Assembly: GCA_014058105.1 (NCBI GenBank)
Contig: JACGCM010002082.1
Span: 1,860,001 to 1,924,000, forward strand
Length of the DNA stretch: 64,000 bases
From: Kingdonia uniflora
Taxonomy: Eukaryota; Streptophyta; Magnoliopsida; Ranunculales; Circaeasteraceae
Direction of reading: 5' to 3'
Numbering within the stretch: the first letter of the stretch is position 1; the number at the start of each line of letters is the position of its first letter. Positions 22,591 through 34,300 of the stretch are shown in pieces. Below the pieces are notes generated by a model. The model worked only from the letters and a program-made list of their open reading frames with translations, was not told where the DNA came from and did no database searches. The position numbers were made by a program, and so were the translations under genes.

Positions 22591-22686
22591 AAATGCTTTT
22601 TGTGATAAAATGTTCTTTCTGCGCGGTGATCTAAACACCGCCAAACTCAATTTCATTTGAGTGTGAGTTCCCCACACTCAGTTGGG

Positions 22687-22975
22687 TTACTGTAGCGCCA
22701 GCTCAGCGAACTCATACTCAAACAGTGCCTGAGAACCCACAACCTGCTGCATTTGCTCTGAATGCTGTAGTGAATTAGGTCTCTGAATCTTATGAATTAT
22801 ACTCTTCTTAAGATAGGGGTCCGTTATTTTATGATGTTGCCATATTTTCTTCTTTTCTTTTGTAGATCCTAGGATTTCATCAACTAGCTTGGTTTTGTAT
22901 TCGTTTGTTTTCTTATATATATGCAAGAACGAAAGCCATTATTACAACTAATAATACATATTACATGTTTCCATA
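22687..22975 (-). pseudogene. Probable upstream part of the split receptor kinase
   Basis: The minus strand reads a hydrophobic run, LLVVIMAFVLAYI, followed after a shift by YKKTNEYKTK and later LFEYEFAELALQ. That is the layout of a membrane span, a juxtamembrane stretch and the FxYxxL start of a receptor kinase domain. It is in the same orientation as the kinase fragment at 17980-18532, which begins about where this ends. The join is broken by the 18523-22708 element. The identification rests on layout more than on strong motifs. Confidence 0.4.
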
Positions 22976-23231
22976 ACTTTATTTAATTACCACTCACAAA
23001 TCTCATCGATGCATGCCTAAAAGGGAGAAAAGAAAAGAAATCAAATAACTTAATCTTATCGATGAAGTTAAGTAACGAGTACCTGTACAATGCCACGGTG
23101 CAGTAAAGATTTGACCAAGCTTCTGTGTTTGGAGCCATTGTTGTTCTAGACAAAATTTACGACGAATCCACAAGGTATTTGAAGGCATAAGGCTCTTGTC
23201 CCAATACAAAGCCAATTTAGTTAGCAATTGG
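22976..23231. other. Unassigned sequence
   Basis: An open minus-strand frame (23003-23227) exists, with possible splice signals near 23020 (TTTTAG) and 23080 (CAG/GTACTC). I recognise no domain. It could be an extracellular exon of the kinase gene. Confidence 0.25.
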
Positions 23232-25770
23232 CACTACAACAAATATAGGCTACATCGTCAACTAATCAAAGTCATTTTTTTTAATATTGACGTTGATTGT
23301 TATATTTTCCATTTTTCTCCATAACTTGAGTGGTTCATTAATGCATCGAAGTCATTTTATTAGAAACTGACATTTTTTGCTATTTTTCGTATTAAATTAC
23401 GTCATTTTAACCAATAACATAAAAAACTTGAAATCTAAAATACTATACCAATGTCATTATTAGCTTAAATGGCATTGTTTCATTTAATATAATTCGTGGG
23501 AAAGGCAAGAGAGTTCGCGGAATAACCAAATTTGGGTGTGAAAGGAGAATTTTGCAAAGAATTTTCTGGGATCACGATCATAATCAACCTTATACGAGAA
23601 AGAAGATTTAGGAGACACAATCGAAAGAGGAAGTTTTCCAATGAAATAAATCTCAGCCACTGTAGTGAGGCAACCCTAACTTTAGTAGAAATCCAAGGTT
23701 TTTATGGTACAATTTCCAACCCTAATCTGCAAGGATTAAAGGTATAAACTTCCCCTATTATCTCTTTCCCTCAATTTGGTTTAGATTTCCTAATTATAGA
23801 TTCGTCCCCAAATTCCCCATTATTCTAATTGCTTATAAATTCTTATATGGTTTGGGATAACAAAAAATTATTAGTTGATTTCGTTTGGAGTAATTTTATA
23901 TTTTTACCAATCTCTTGCAGTTGCACTTGATTCATAATTGGTTCAACGAGGTGTTTGTGAGCAAAAAAATTATGTTAGTTGACTGTGATATTCACGATTT
24001 TGTCCAAGTATATTTCCAAAACCATAGGCATATTTTTATGTCTATTAAATTTGATCAAATATACAAAAAGATCTCTTACTTGTGTTGCAAAAAGAAATTT
24101 GTTATAACAAATATGAAACTCTATGATTATATTTGCATAAATTTTCTATAAAAGTATAAACTTATAATTGGCGGTGCAAGTGTGTTTTATCTGTAATTAA
24201 GATGCGCTTGTTTTTCATTGAGACTTTTGGTACGACCTAGTTATCTCTTAATTTGGGTTTTTTTATTATAAAAAAAAAGAAGGGTACTATTGATATATTG
24301 TGATTGAAAAAACAAAGTTTTTTTTTTTTTTTTTCCATATGAGGGTTGGTTTCACAGTTCAGACCAAAAATAGGCTTAATGGGCTAGGAAATTATGTCCT
24401 GAAATGAGCAAAAACTTATAATATTTTTATTAAGTCATTTTCAGTATGGAGTATATTATGTAATTTCCCTTGAGAAATTTCTATTAGAAGAACCTGTGCA
24501 AAAGTATAAATGGTCACCTATATCTAGCAGAATAACCATACTTTCTGATTAGATCCTTTTGAGATAGTAATTATGTATGTCCCCTAGCTAGGAGGGTCTA
24601 TCTCTGTTTTTATTGAACATGTATATTGTTAGTAGTTTTATGTTCGTTGTATTATGTATTATGTTTCAGTGTTCTAGGGTTTTCCTTGCTATAACATGTA
24701 TATTATTAATATCCATGCTTAGTAGCTATATGTGTTAGTTGTTATTATTTTTTCTATTAAATGCAAATTTTAGTCCATTTCTTTAATAGTTATATTTTTG
24801 AGGGAATGAATTTTGTTGCAAGAAGCTGGATAGAATGTTTGAACTTGAGTTAATGGTAACTATATCAAATAAAAATGCATTTGGGCATAAAAATTGTTTA
24901 TTTCGGATATTTGAAGAAGGTGTTCACCCCTAGTCTAAAAACATCATAAATATAATTTGGAGTTTGAAGGTTAGTACCTAACTTCATCTTCATAGTCATT
25001 AGTGCATTAGTTGGTTGTATCTATCATCTGCTTGTGACCTAACTTTTCTTTTCTTTTACATGAGAAGTGTATGTTCTAACTATTGTTAGTATTGCATAAG
25101 TGCTCATATTTACTGGATACGAATAAGGCCCTAATTTAGTTTAAAGTCATCAAAACATAGATGGTTTAATGTTGTTGGTATTTAATATGTAAGCCCTTGC
25201 TTTGATTTTAAAGATTATCCCATATGCGCTAATTCCAGCATAATATCCTGGAATTTTGGACAATATTCTCATAAGAAACCAACACTTGATTATTTTGTAT
25301 ACCTATGAGTCTAAAGGTCTTTGCTTTTAAGTTGTTGGTGTTTGCTATTACATCCCTGAATAACTCTAGATATATTCTAATTAAGTAACATATTTCTTAT
25401 TTTTAGTTAAATTTATGAAAGCAACGTTGACCAATGCGACTTGGTTAGTACTATGCATTTACGTCACTTTTTTAATGACATTTTTATGTTTAAAAAGTGA
25501 TGTTAAAAGTGTCTTTGTAGTAACAAACCTCTATTCATTTACGTCATTTAAAAGCGATGTAATGATATTATTCACGTCATCTAAGAAATAATGTAATTGA
25601 AAGATTTATGTCACGTTAAAAGCGATGTAAGTAAAAAATTGCCGTCATGTTAAAAGTGACAAAATTGAAGTATTAAAGTCATGTGGAAAGTGACTTAGAT
25701 ATCCAAAACAGAGAAGTTTACATTACCGTAAAAGCGATGTTAGTTTGAAATTTTAAAAATATTATATTTT
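23232..25770. mobile_element. CACTA-like element with subterminal repeats
   Basis: It starts CACTACAACAAATATAGG, a classic CACTA terminus. The left 250 bp holds repeated AAGTCATTTT..GACATT units. The right part (25440-25740) holds at least five TTACGTCA..TTAAAAGCGATGTAA-type units. No matching right terminus is clear; GTCTTTGTAGTA at about 25511 is imperfect and lies inside the repeats. The interior (23532-24151) has short open frames that I do not recognise. No transposase is seen, so it is non-autonomous or decayed. Confidence 0.55.
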
Positions 25771-27305
25771 TGCCCTGCAGTTTTTGCATCACATGCTATG
25801 TACATGAGACACTTCAGCTGCAAGGTAGCCACCGGCTTGCCAATAGAAGATGGCATAGTACTCCATTATTATCTGTCTGAATTATTGGTCTAGTCTGCTC
25901 CTTAGCCAAAGAAGCTCATATCTCTCTTCTTCTATCTGACACCATCTACAGAGAACTTCTTCCTAGCTTTGTCCTATCCAATGCGCACGTAGCTTGCTCT
26001 CTTTTCCGCCTTCATTCTAGTACCGATAGGGCCTCTCATTTATCTCCAGATCTAAGAGCTTCATTTAGAAAGACTGTAACAATATACATCGTCTCTAAAA
26101 CTAAACTGTTCTTTAGCAAGAACTGTAGTGTATGGAGTTATCTTTCGTTCCCTTGAAACACTCCAATCCTAATGCTCCTTAGGGTTGACGAGAAATAGAG
26201 AGGAACAGTTTTTGTCGTCCAATCAGGTTCATGTGCATGCATCTAATTCCTTGAAAGTGAGAATCAACAATAAAAATCAACTGCAGTGGGAAAATAAATT
26301 TAATAAAGTATGGAAAAACTTAATGTTTAAATGGTCACTTCACTATTGTCATCAACAAATCCAAACTTATGAGAAGTAAGTGGCATAGGAAGAGATCTAT
26401 GATAAGCATAAATCTGAGAAGTAATAACTCATATAGAACTTAGATATGTTTTGTGATCAAGTTAAGAACTAGACGATTCAGTGAACTTATTGCACTCTTG
26501 TATGACTTTGACATCTTTTAATGAGCTGGCAGCTAATTTTCTCTGATTCTCCTTCTTTCCCCTCTTACAAAATGCTAGAACTGATTTTTTTTATCTTTCT
26601 AAAGTTAATTCTCACTGATCCAATCCCGAGATAGTGGTAACTCCTTCGGAATAGCGTTCTCGCCCACCAAATAGAGTTTTATATTCAATTTATTCTTGTT
26701 GTATCAGAAGCATTTTCATTCCATAGATTATATAGGTCCATTAAAAGTTACCCAGCCTCTAAATCTATACCATTTGCAAAATAATTCTATAATGCTAGAA
26801 TACAAAAAATATAGACAGAAACTATCCCTATCTAGCTTACAATACCCCTATCTTTTTGAGTTGATACTCTATGCATACAAAATCATAAAGAGATAACCCA
26901 TTACCCGTAATGAGTGAAGACAAACTTTGTCTTCTTTCTACAATATGGGATACTCTCAGCCCTTCCTTATGTTGGGGGTGTATCTCAAAATAACTCAAAA
27001 GGAGTTACCTAAGAGGAATGTGAGTGTTTGTATGGATAGGATTAGTACAGTTAGGCTTGGTGACCCTAAGTTATTTTTCTTTTCGAGCTAATACTTCGGG
27101 TCAGGGAGGGCCAAATAACTCAGATATTAAATAATATTTTAAACTTTTAGACAGATATTTACTTCGTTTGTTTCTGACCCACATGGTATATATCCTTCAG
27201 AAACAGACAAACCAACATAGTTCTGATGAAGCAAAGTAAACAGTTAATAGGAAGACAAGAACTGTAAAATCTGAAAAGCCATAATGATTACAAGAATAAA
27301 TTAAC
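25771..27305. other. No recognised gene
   Basis: AT-rich sequence with short open frames only. A plus-strand stretch at about 25905-26090 stays open for some 60 codons (AKEAHISLLLSDTIYREL) and may be a gene fragment. I could not assign it. Confidence 0.35.
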
Positions 27306-27831
27306 CTTTTCATTAGTATGACCTCTGAAGGTTAAACTGTAAGCATTTAGTGACAACCCACTAGAATTCGTTTTGTTGAGATCCCAAAGCTTTAGGGTAT
27401 TGTCAGTAGATGCAAAAATAAGTGGCTCAGTGTCTAAAAACCTTACTTAGCTAACAACTTTTTCGTGGCCAGACAATGTACACCAAGGGTTTTTCGTATT
27501 GCAAAGATCATAGCAGTAGGTCTTGTAATCAGCAGACCCGAAGGCCAATAAATTGGCAGAGTGGGGAGGGAACTGAACACAACAAACATTCGCAACATTT
27601 CGTATTATACTGACAGATTTCCTCTGCACAATAAAAAAAATGCTTTCAATCAGGTTTGTTCTATGTGGTAAAGCTTGTATGGAAAGTAGAATTGTTGTTG
27701 CATTAAGTTTTAACTAAAGAGTAAAATCGATAAGCCGAATGTGAGACCTCATTAATAGTCCATAATTTCACATAGTGATTGTTACATCCACTGGCTAACT
27801 TTGTGGGGTCCAACTGAGAAAAGTCAATAGA
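27306..27831 (-). pseudogene. SPA1-like WD40 repeat fragment, two exons
   Basis: The exon at 27748-27831 reads SIDFSQLDPTKLASGCNNHY and VKLWTINE. After a 124-bp intron, the exon at 27306-27623 reads [44 protein letters not shown], a stop, then [16 protein letters not shown] and GHTNEK. These are the C-terminal WD40 repeats of the SPA1/COP1 light-signalling family, with SPA members closest by motif. Splice sites are kept (AAG/gttaat donor, tgcag acceptor), so this is a DNA-level copy and not a retrocopy. One stop lies after HEKVVS. The upstream kinase and coiled-coil parts are absent. Confidence 0.85.
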
Positions 27832-28376
27832 CTTTAATAACAGCAAAAGTATTTACTTAAGTAAAGTAAGAGACACCTTACTCAAAATGGTAAACTCAAT
27901 GAAAGTACGGGGTTGGTGTAGTATATATCTCAATTTGATTTTAATAATAGAGAATAAAATTTGAAGGGGATAGCAATGTTGAAACTAATGCATGAGATTC
28001 AAAAAAGTGTTTTCCAGTGGAAGGGCTATTTCATCGAAAGGCTGTAAGAATATGGCAGAGCTTTCTTGGACAATATGACTCAATGATTGGAAGATTTTAG
28101 GCCTTGCAAAGTTAATTGTATGTAATTCACTGGATATTGATCTTTATCAGTGGTTCTTAGAGCTGTGCATTTAACAACGAGCATCCTTATTCATATATTG
28201 GCATTAAGGTTAATTTCTTTGATCGATTCATGTTCTTTTTTCATCAGTGGGTATGTATCTGTACATAACATTGTCGAAAAGTATAAAACATGCGTAGTTT
28301 TACTTAGATATCTCATCAGTTACTAAAAAGAAATATTTTGAAATGTATCTACAAGTGGCAATATTGTTGAACTTAC

Positions 28377-28445
28377 CTCTACGAAATCGGTGCCGCTTGC
28401 GGCAATAAAAGGAACACCAGCTATGGCTTTGGCAAGCAATCCAAT
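28377..28445 (-). pseudogene. FtsH-like AAA exon fragment
   Basis: A single 69-bp exon reads LLAKAIAG, then VPFIAASGTDFVE. This matches the segment just after the Walker A motif of plant FtsH/FTSHI-type AAA proteins, where the usual EAG/EA after AIAG is missing. It has an acceptor (TTTCTATTTAG) and a donor (GAG/GTAAG). No neighbouring FtsH exon was found. It lies about 0.55 kb upstream of the WD40 fragment on the same strand. Confidence 0.6.
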
Positions 28446-28974
28446 CTAAATAGAAACAACTATGACTTAACCAATATAGTACAAGATCAAAATGCCAGTT
28501 TCAGCATACTATCTTTAAACTAAAGAATATTTAAAAAATTGATATCAAAAGAGAATAGCGTACCCGATATTGTTTGACCAAAATTTGAATACTCCATAAA
28601 CTGAAATTATTCGAGTTAAGAAGCTTCCAAAAATCACTATAACAAATCTTATGTGAATTCTCAGGATCCCACTATGTTCCCTTCAACTTCCCTCGCATAG
28701 TCAACAATGCCCTACTCCAACATGAAGCCATCACAAGCTGCTTCTCCAACTGCATATTCGCCTTATTCTCAAATCGCTCCAACTTATCTACTCGCTCCTT
28801 CTCCGTATCTCTATTTTTCTGATGCAAAGATACCAAATTTAAGCATTAGTACAAGAAAAAATAATAACCCCAATTCTAAACTAGCAATCCCATATTATAT
28901 AAACATACCCAATATTCCAGTACTAAATTCATCATAAATAAATCTAATTGAGTAACTTGTAAATTCTTTTTAAG
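28446..28974. other. No recognised gene
   Basis: A plus-strand frame at 28707-28937 is rich in Ser, Pro and Tyr but matches nothing I know. The truncated left end of element C lies near 28975. Confidence 0.3.
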
Positions 28975-30166
28975 TCACTTTAACGAGCTGATAAACGCGG
29001 ACAAGGAGTGGGTAAATTGTGTTTTCAAGAAACTAGCTATTAAGAGGAAGAGACAGAAGAAAATAGATTCTCTGCTTCGAAGCGTTCCCGTTACGCCGAA
29101 GACATCAAAGAAGAGGGGGGACCAGGGTGTTTCAGGAGGTGTCAAAGAAATAGAGAAGGTGAGAATGTCGAGAAAGGTAAATTATGTTCCAAAGGGGTAA
29201 CAGGCGCTGAGGTAGGCAGTGCCAGTCATTCGTGATGCATCGAGGTAGGCGTCAAAGCAGACGTCGACGCAGGCTTACAAAGGGAAGGGGAAGGCCTTTC
29301 CTGAATCTTCAAAGGTACAGCAGCCCAAGGGACCTCAGCGAAAGAGGCGTAGGGAGCTGGGGAAGGATGATGCGGATGATGTTGATGAAGAACTAACGGA
29401 AGCCGAACTGGAGGATCATGCTCGAGCCACCGCTACTTCGATGGCAACACTCTGCGGCACCGACCCAGAGGAGGCTGGGAGGCGAATGAATAAGATTTTG
29501 CATCAGGTAACTATTTTTTTTTTAAATTCTGAAATTTTTCTAAAATTCATCCTCCTTGGAGAAGTGTTGATGGCTCGAATATTCTGGCAGACGCATGCTT
29601 GGTCGCAAGCTTTTATCAAGGTCCAAAAGGTAGTAATGAAGCAGCTGAAACAGGCACTTGAAAATCTAGTACTCGCTTGAGGGACCGAGGCGTCGTTGGT
29701 TTATGAGATTAAAGTTTTGAAGCGAGAGCAGGGAACTATCAAAGATGAATGCGAGAGGAAACTCGAAGATCAGCGCTATAATCATATGCAGGTGCTGAAG
29801 TCGAAGTTTGTTGAGAAGGATAAAGCAATGGAAGAGCAAAAGGAGACCTTCCAAGGTCAGTTCGATGATGAATGTGAGACTAATGTCAGGCTGAAGACAT
29901 TCATAAAAACTTTGGGGTATGATCCCGAGACTCTGAAACCCTTTTCCACGACCAACGAGCCTATCGTCGAAGATGATATTCAGACCGAGGGGATAGAAGT
30001 AGACGATGCTGGCGTAATTATGGGAGATAGCATGGAAGAAACTGCTACTGGGATTGTGGCTGATGTAGTCGCAGACGCCGCTGTGTCGAACCCTTATACT
30101 AAAGGTACTGGGGGTGTTTGCATTGAAGAACTGGTAGGAGGGGATGGTGCGGCTACTCCGATATGA
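28975..30166 (+). pseudogene. Antisense coiled-coil gene of element C
   Basis: The plus strand reads a basic stretch (KRKRQKKID), then KRRRELGKDDADDVDEELTE, ending exon one at KILHQ (29506). An intron at 29507-29590 (gtaact..ggcag) leads to THAWSQAFIKVQKVV, a stop near 29680, and a Glu/Lys-rich coiled coil (VYEIKVLKREQGTIKDECER). The C terminus is acidic with GYDPETLKPF and EGIEVDD. It is antisense to pol, like the gene at 52381-53205 in element D, which has an intron at the matching place. Its upstream PF04195-like part is missing. Confidence 0.6.
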
Positions 30167-30510
30167 GGTATTGTGCTGGTTGTATTGAAACTGTTATTTT
30201 TATCTTTTTGTTGTATTATAATATTTGGAGTGGCGGCATTTGAACAATGATTAACTTACTGTGGATTTGAGCTATGAAATTGTGATTGCTTTGAATTGCG
30301 TGAAACTGGCTTGTGCTGAACTTGATTTGTACTGAATTGGTGTAATAGATTGTTGATGTATGCTCTGAACTTGATTTGAATTGGTTTGTGTTGAACTTGA
30401 TTCTTTGATATATGTTGTACTAAAACTCTTCGCATGTAGTTGAGTTGTTGATGTTCCTGTATACATGTATCTGTGTTTGCTAGAAGTATAAAATGCTTGT
30501 AAAAGTATCA

Positions 30511-31300
30511 AACCTTGAAGATCTTCGAGGTCGTTCCCCAAATGTCAGTCGAGGGATGGGCATAATATGTAGGTGATACCAAGAAATTTACTGGGCTACG
30601 AAGGCCTGAACCTAGTCGAGGCAGAATATGGCCGCCCCCAATGCATTCCCAATGGTCCGGTCTGTCGACCATTCGTGCCCCTCGAGTTTGCTCAAAATTG
30701 GAGACTTGAAAAATTTTAAGGTCTCTCCCAAGTGTCAGTCGGGTCGAAGGGTTAACATGATACTCAGGTTAGGCCAAGAAATTTACTAGACTTCGAAGGC
30801 CTGAGCCTAGTCGAAGCAGAATGTGGTCGCCCCTAATGCATTCCTAAAGGTTCGGTTTATCGATCATTCGTGCCCCTCGAGTTTGCTCGAAATTGGAGAC
30901 TTGAAAAATTTCAAGGTCGCCCCCGAGTATCAGTCGGGTCGAAGGGTTGACATGACACTCAGGTTAGGCCAAGAAATTTGTTGGACATCAAAGGCATGAG
31001 CCTAGTCGAAGAAAAATGTAGTCGCCCCCAATATATTCCTAAGGGTCCGGTCTGTCGGCCATTCGTGCCCTTCGAGTTTGCTCGAAATTGGAGACTTGAA
31101 AAATTTCAAGGTCACCCCCGAGTATCAGTCAGGTCGAGGGGTTGACATGACACTCAGGTTAGGCCAATAAATTCACTGGACTTTGGAAGCCTAAGCCTGG
31201 TCGAAGCAGAACGTGGTCACCTCCAATGCATTCCCGAGGGTTCGGTCTGTCGACCATTCATGCCCCTAGAGTTTGCTCAATTTTAGAGACTTGAAAGATT
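30511..31300. repeat. Tandem array of 195-bp units (about four copies)
   Basis: The marker ATTCGTGCCCCTCGAG recurs at 30671, 30866, 31061 and 31256 (variant in the last), exactly 195 bp apart. The first interval on its left side is about 190 bp. It lies between the end of pol and the antisense gene. Confidence 0.9.
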
Positions 31301-31384
31301 TACTGAAAGACATGATACGAAGTTCAGGGGAAATAAAATGTTCATTGATTATTCTTTGTTTACATCAGGTGGATAAAGAGGAGG

Positions 31385-34300
31385 TTATAGCCTTTTGTAT
31401 GATACTAGTTGCATTGTATTCCATGGATTAGGCAGAGGCCCTTCATCTTTTGTCATCAGGTAATATGAACCCTTGTCGGTTTTGTCCTAAACGACATAAG
31501 GTCCTTCCCAGGATTCGGCTAGCTTGCCGACATTTTGAGGCTTCGAAAACTGTGTGACGCGTCGAAGTACAAGATTTCCAATGCTGAAACTGCGCGGTCA
31601 AACTCTCTTGTTGTATGACTTTTGGAGGGGGAGATGATACCGGCCGAGGTTAGCGATGGCTAGGTCTCTGGTTTCGTTGATCCACAACATATTGCATCCA
31701 AGTTCAAACTCATTATCTTTGTTTTGGAGGCTGGGATCGCATGTAGCCACTTCAAATTGAGTGGGTGGTACTGCTTCGGAACCATAGGCTAAAAGGAAAG
31801 GTGTGCAGCCCGTTGCCTTTTGTGGTGTTGTTCAATAGGCCCAGAGGACATGTTGTAGTTCTTGAACCTATAGTTTTTTCTTCGCATCAATACTCTTCTT
31901 GAGACCGTCGATAATTGTTTTATTGATTGCTTCGACCTGACCATTCCCTTGGGGGTAGTAAGGTATTGAAGGGGAGAGGATGATATTGTACTTATTGAGG
32001 AAATTTCTAACTTTGTTCCTAAAAAATTGTGGACCATTGTCACATCGAATCATATGAGGGCAGTCAAAGCGTGTAATATTGTTTTCTCATAGAAATTTGA
32101 TGACTTCTTCTTCCCTGGTTCAACATAAAGGTACGGCTTCGACCCATTTGGTAAAGTAATCTGTTGCCACAAAAACATTTTGTGGCTACCCGATACTTTA
32201 GGAAAAGGACCAACAAGATCGATGGTCCAGCGCTTGAATGGCCAAGTGACTTTACTAAAATGGAGGTCTTGCGAAGGGCTATGGATGTCGCGGGCATGAC
32301 GTTGGCATTTATCATAGTATTTGGCATACTCCTCAGCTTACTTCTTCATATTGGGCCAGAATAGACCTTAAGTGATGGCTCAAAGGGCCATAGACTGACC
32401 AGCAGTATGAGCACTGTAGGTACCCTCATGGAGTTCGACAAAAATTTTAAGGCTTTGTTTTGAGATATGCATCAGAGGAGGACACCATTTGGGGATTTAT
32501 GGCATAATTCGCATTTGAGAATGGTGCATCTGCGGGAGTTCTCTAATAATAGTTGTTTGGCCTTAGGATCGTCTGGGAGGGTGGAACTGTTGAAGTAGGC
32601 AAGAAATGGTCTTCGCCATTTGTCTAGATCGAGACTCTCGCCTCCAGTATTGATGGCATTGACTTCCATCTGGTCGATACTTGGGCCTTCAAGTACTTCG
32701 ATATGGAGAATTCAAGATTCAGACTGGCCTAACATAGCTACTATATAGGCGAGGGCATCTGTATGTCTATCTTCGCCTTGGGGGTAGTGAGTAATGAAAG
32801 ATTTTTCAAGAAAATGGTCCATGCGCTGGCGAATGAGAGCAACATATTCAGCTATACGACCGTTAGCTTGATTTTTGCCACTGTGTTGTCTCTGAACAAG
32901 TTGGGAGTCTGTGAGAACTACCAGTTTAGGAACACCAAGATCGAGTGCGAGGTCGAGGTTATGGATCAATGCTTCATACTCAACCTCGTTGTTGGAGCAT
33001 TCAAAATTTAACTTGACTGTATTTTCAATTCGATCATTGGTGGGTGTAACCAGGATGATACTGATCCTCGAACCATTAGGTTCAGCGGATCCATCTGTGA
33101 AGAGGCGCCAGCCTGTATGAGGGTTCCATGGGTCAGTTTGTTCGGGCTGGTCTTCTGTTAGGTGGTCCTCGTGTTCTTCTTAGTCGATATCTTCGACCGA
33201 GAAATCAATGAGGAAATCGGCGACTGCTTGGCCTTTTTGAGATACCTGCTTCTCAAATGTGATATCGTGTTTGCCAAGATAAATGAACCACTGTTGTACC
33301 TGTCTAAATTTGTCTTTCTTACTGAGCACTTATCAAAGGGGATAACTTGTGATAACACGGATAGGGTGAGCTTGAAAATATAGTTTGAGTTTTCGAGAAG
33401 TATAGATGAGAGTAAGGAGCAAACGCTCAAGTTTTGTGTATTGAGTTTTTGTAGGTATCATAGTTTTGCAGATAAAATATACAGGTTTCTCAATGTTGGA
33501 TTCGAGTTGAATGAGAACTGAACTGATAGAAGTATCGGTAACTGCGAGGCATAACAAAAGTGTTTCGCCTTCGATAGGCGTACTGATGATGGGTGGCCGA
33601 CCTAGGTATGTTTTAAGTTTGAGAAAAGCCTGTTCACAGTCGGGCGTCCAATTGATCTCAGGGTTGTTTTTCTTTTTTTCCTTGTGGACGACTTAATCAC
33701 GTAGGAGAGTAAAGAGCCAAGCACAGCGGTCCGAGGAATTTGAAATAAAGCGGTTAAGGGGTGATATCTTGCCAGTTACCTTTTGGACATCTTTTTTGGT
33801 TCGGGGGGAAGGCATATTGATGAGGGCTCGGATATGAGTTGGGTCGATCTCGATACCTCTTTGGCTGATAAGGTCGCCTAAGAACTTGCCAGACGAAACA
33901 CTAAGCTGGCATTTGTCTGGGTTAAGTTTCAGGTTGTATGTTTGAAGTATTAAGAAGACTTCGGTTAGGTCCTTGATGTGGGTCTATTTTTGGAGGCTCT
34001 TGCATAACATGTCGTTGATATAAACTTCGGCCAACTTGCCAAGTAAGGGTTTGAACATGGCTGTAACCAGATGTTGGTAAGTGGCGCCCAGATTTTTCAG
34101 GCCGAAACGTTAAAACAGTAAAGGCCATGCTCAATAATAAAAGAAGTTTTATGTTGATTTTCAGGGAGGAGGGGTACCTGATTCTATCCTGAAGCTGCGT
34201 CCATCTTTGATAGTCACTTATGTCTAGTAGTGGCATCCAGGAGTACTGAAATGATTGGTAGGGGGAAGCTGTCCTTCGGTGTTTGTTTGTTCTTTTTAGG

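Larger units (their letters stand above)
18523..22708 (+). mobile_element. Candidate PIF/Harbinger-type element carrying a PMD gene
   Basis: Left end GAGAGCAACTCTAGCAG and right end CTGTAGCGCCAGCTCAG are loosely inverted. The interval holds a PMD gene and a Harbinger transposase, both on the plus strand. GCGCGGTG..CACCGCC motifs occur near both ends and in the centre. Kinase-like sequence lies on both sides in the same orientation, as expected for an insertion. The exact ends and the target duplication are uncertain. Confidence 0.45.

Noticed and set aside
25505..25516. GTCTTTGTAGTA as the right terminus of the CACTA-like element
   Set aside because: It lacks the final G, the flanks do not give a matching 3-bp duplication (TGG on the left, ACA on the right), and subterminal-type repeats continue for 250 bp beyond it.
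26185..26896. Short plus-strand frames as genes
   Set aside because: They are 60-70 codons with no motif, no splice context and AT-rich composition like the surroundings.
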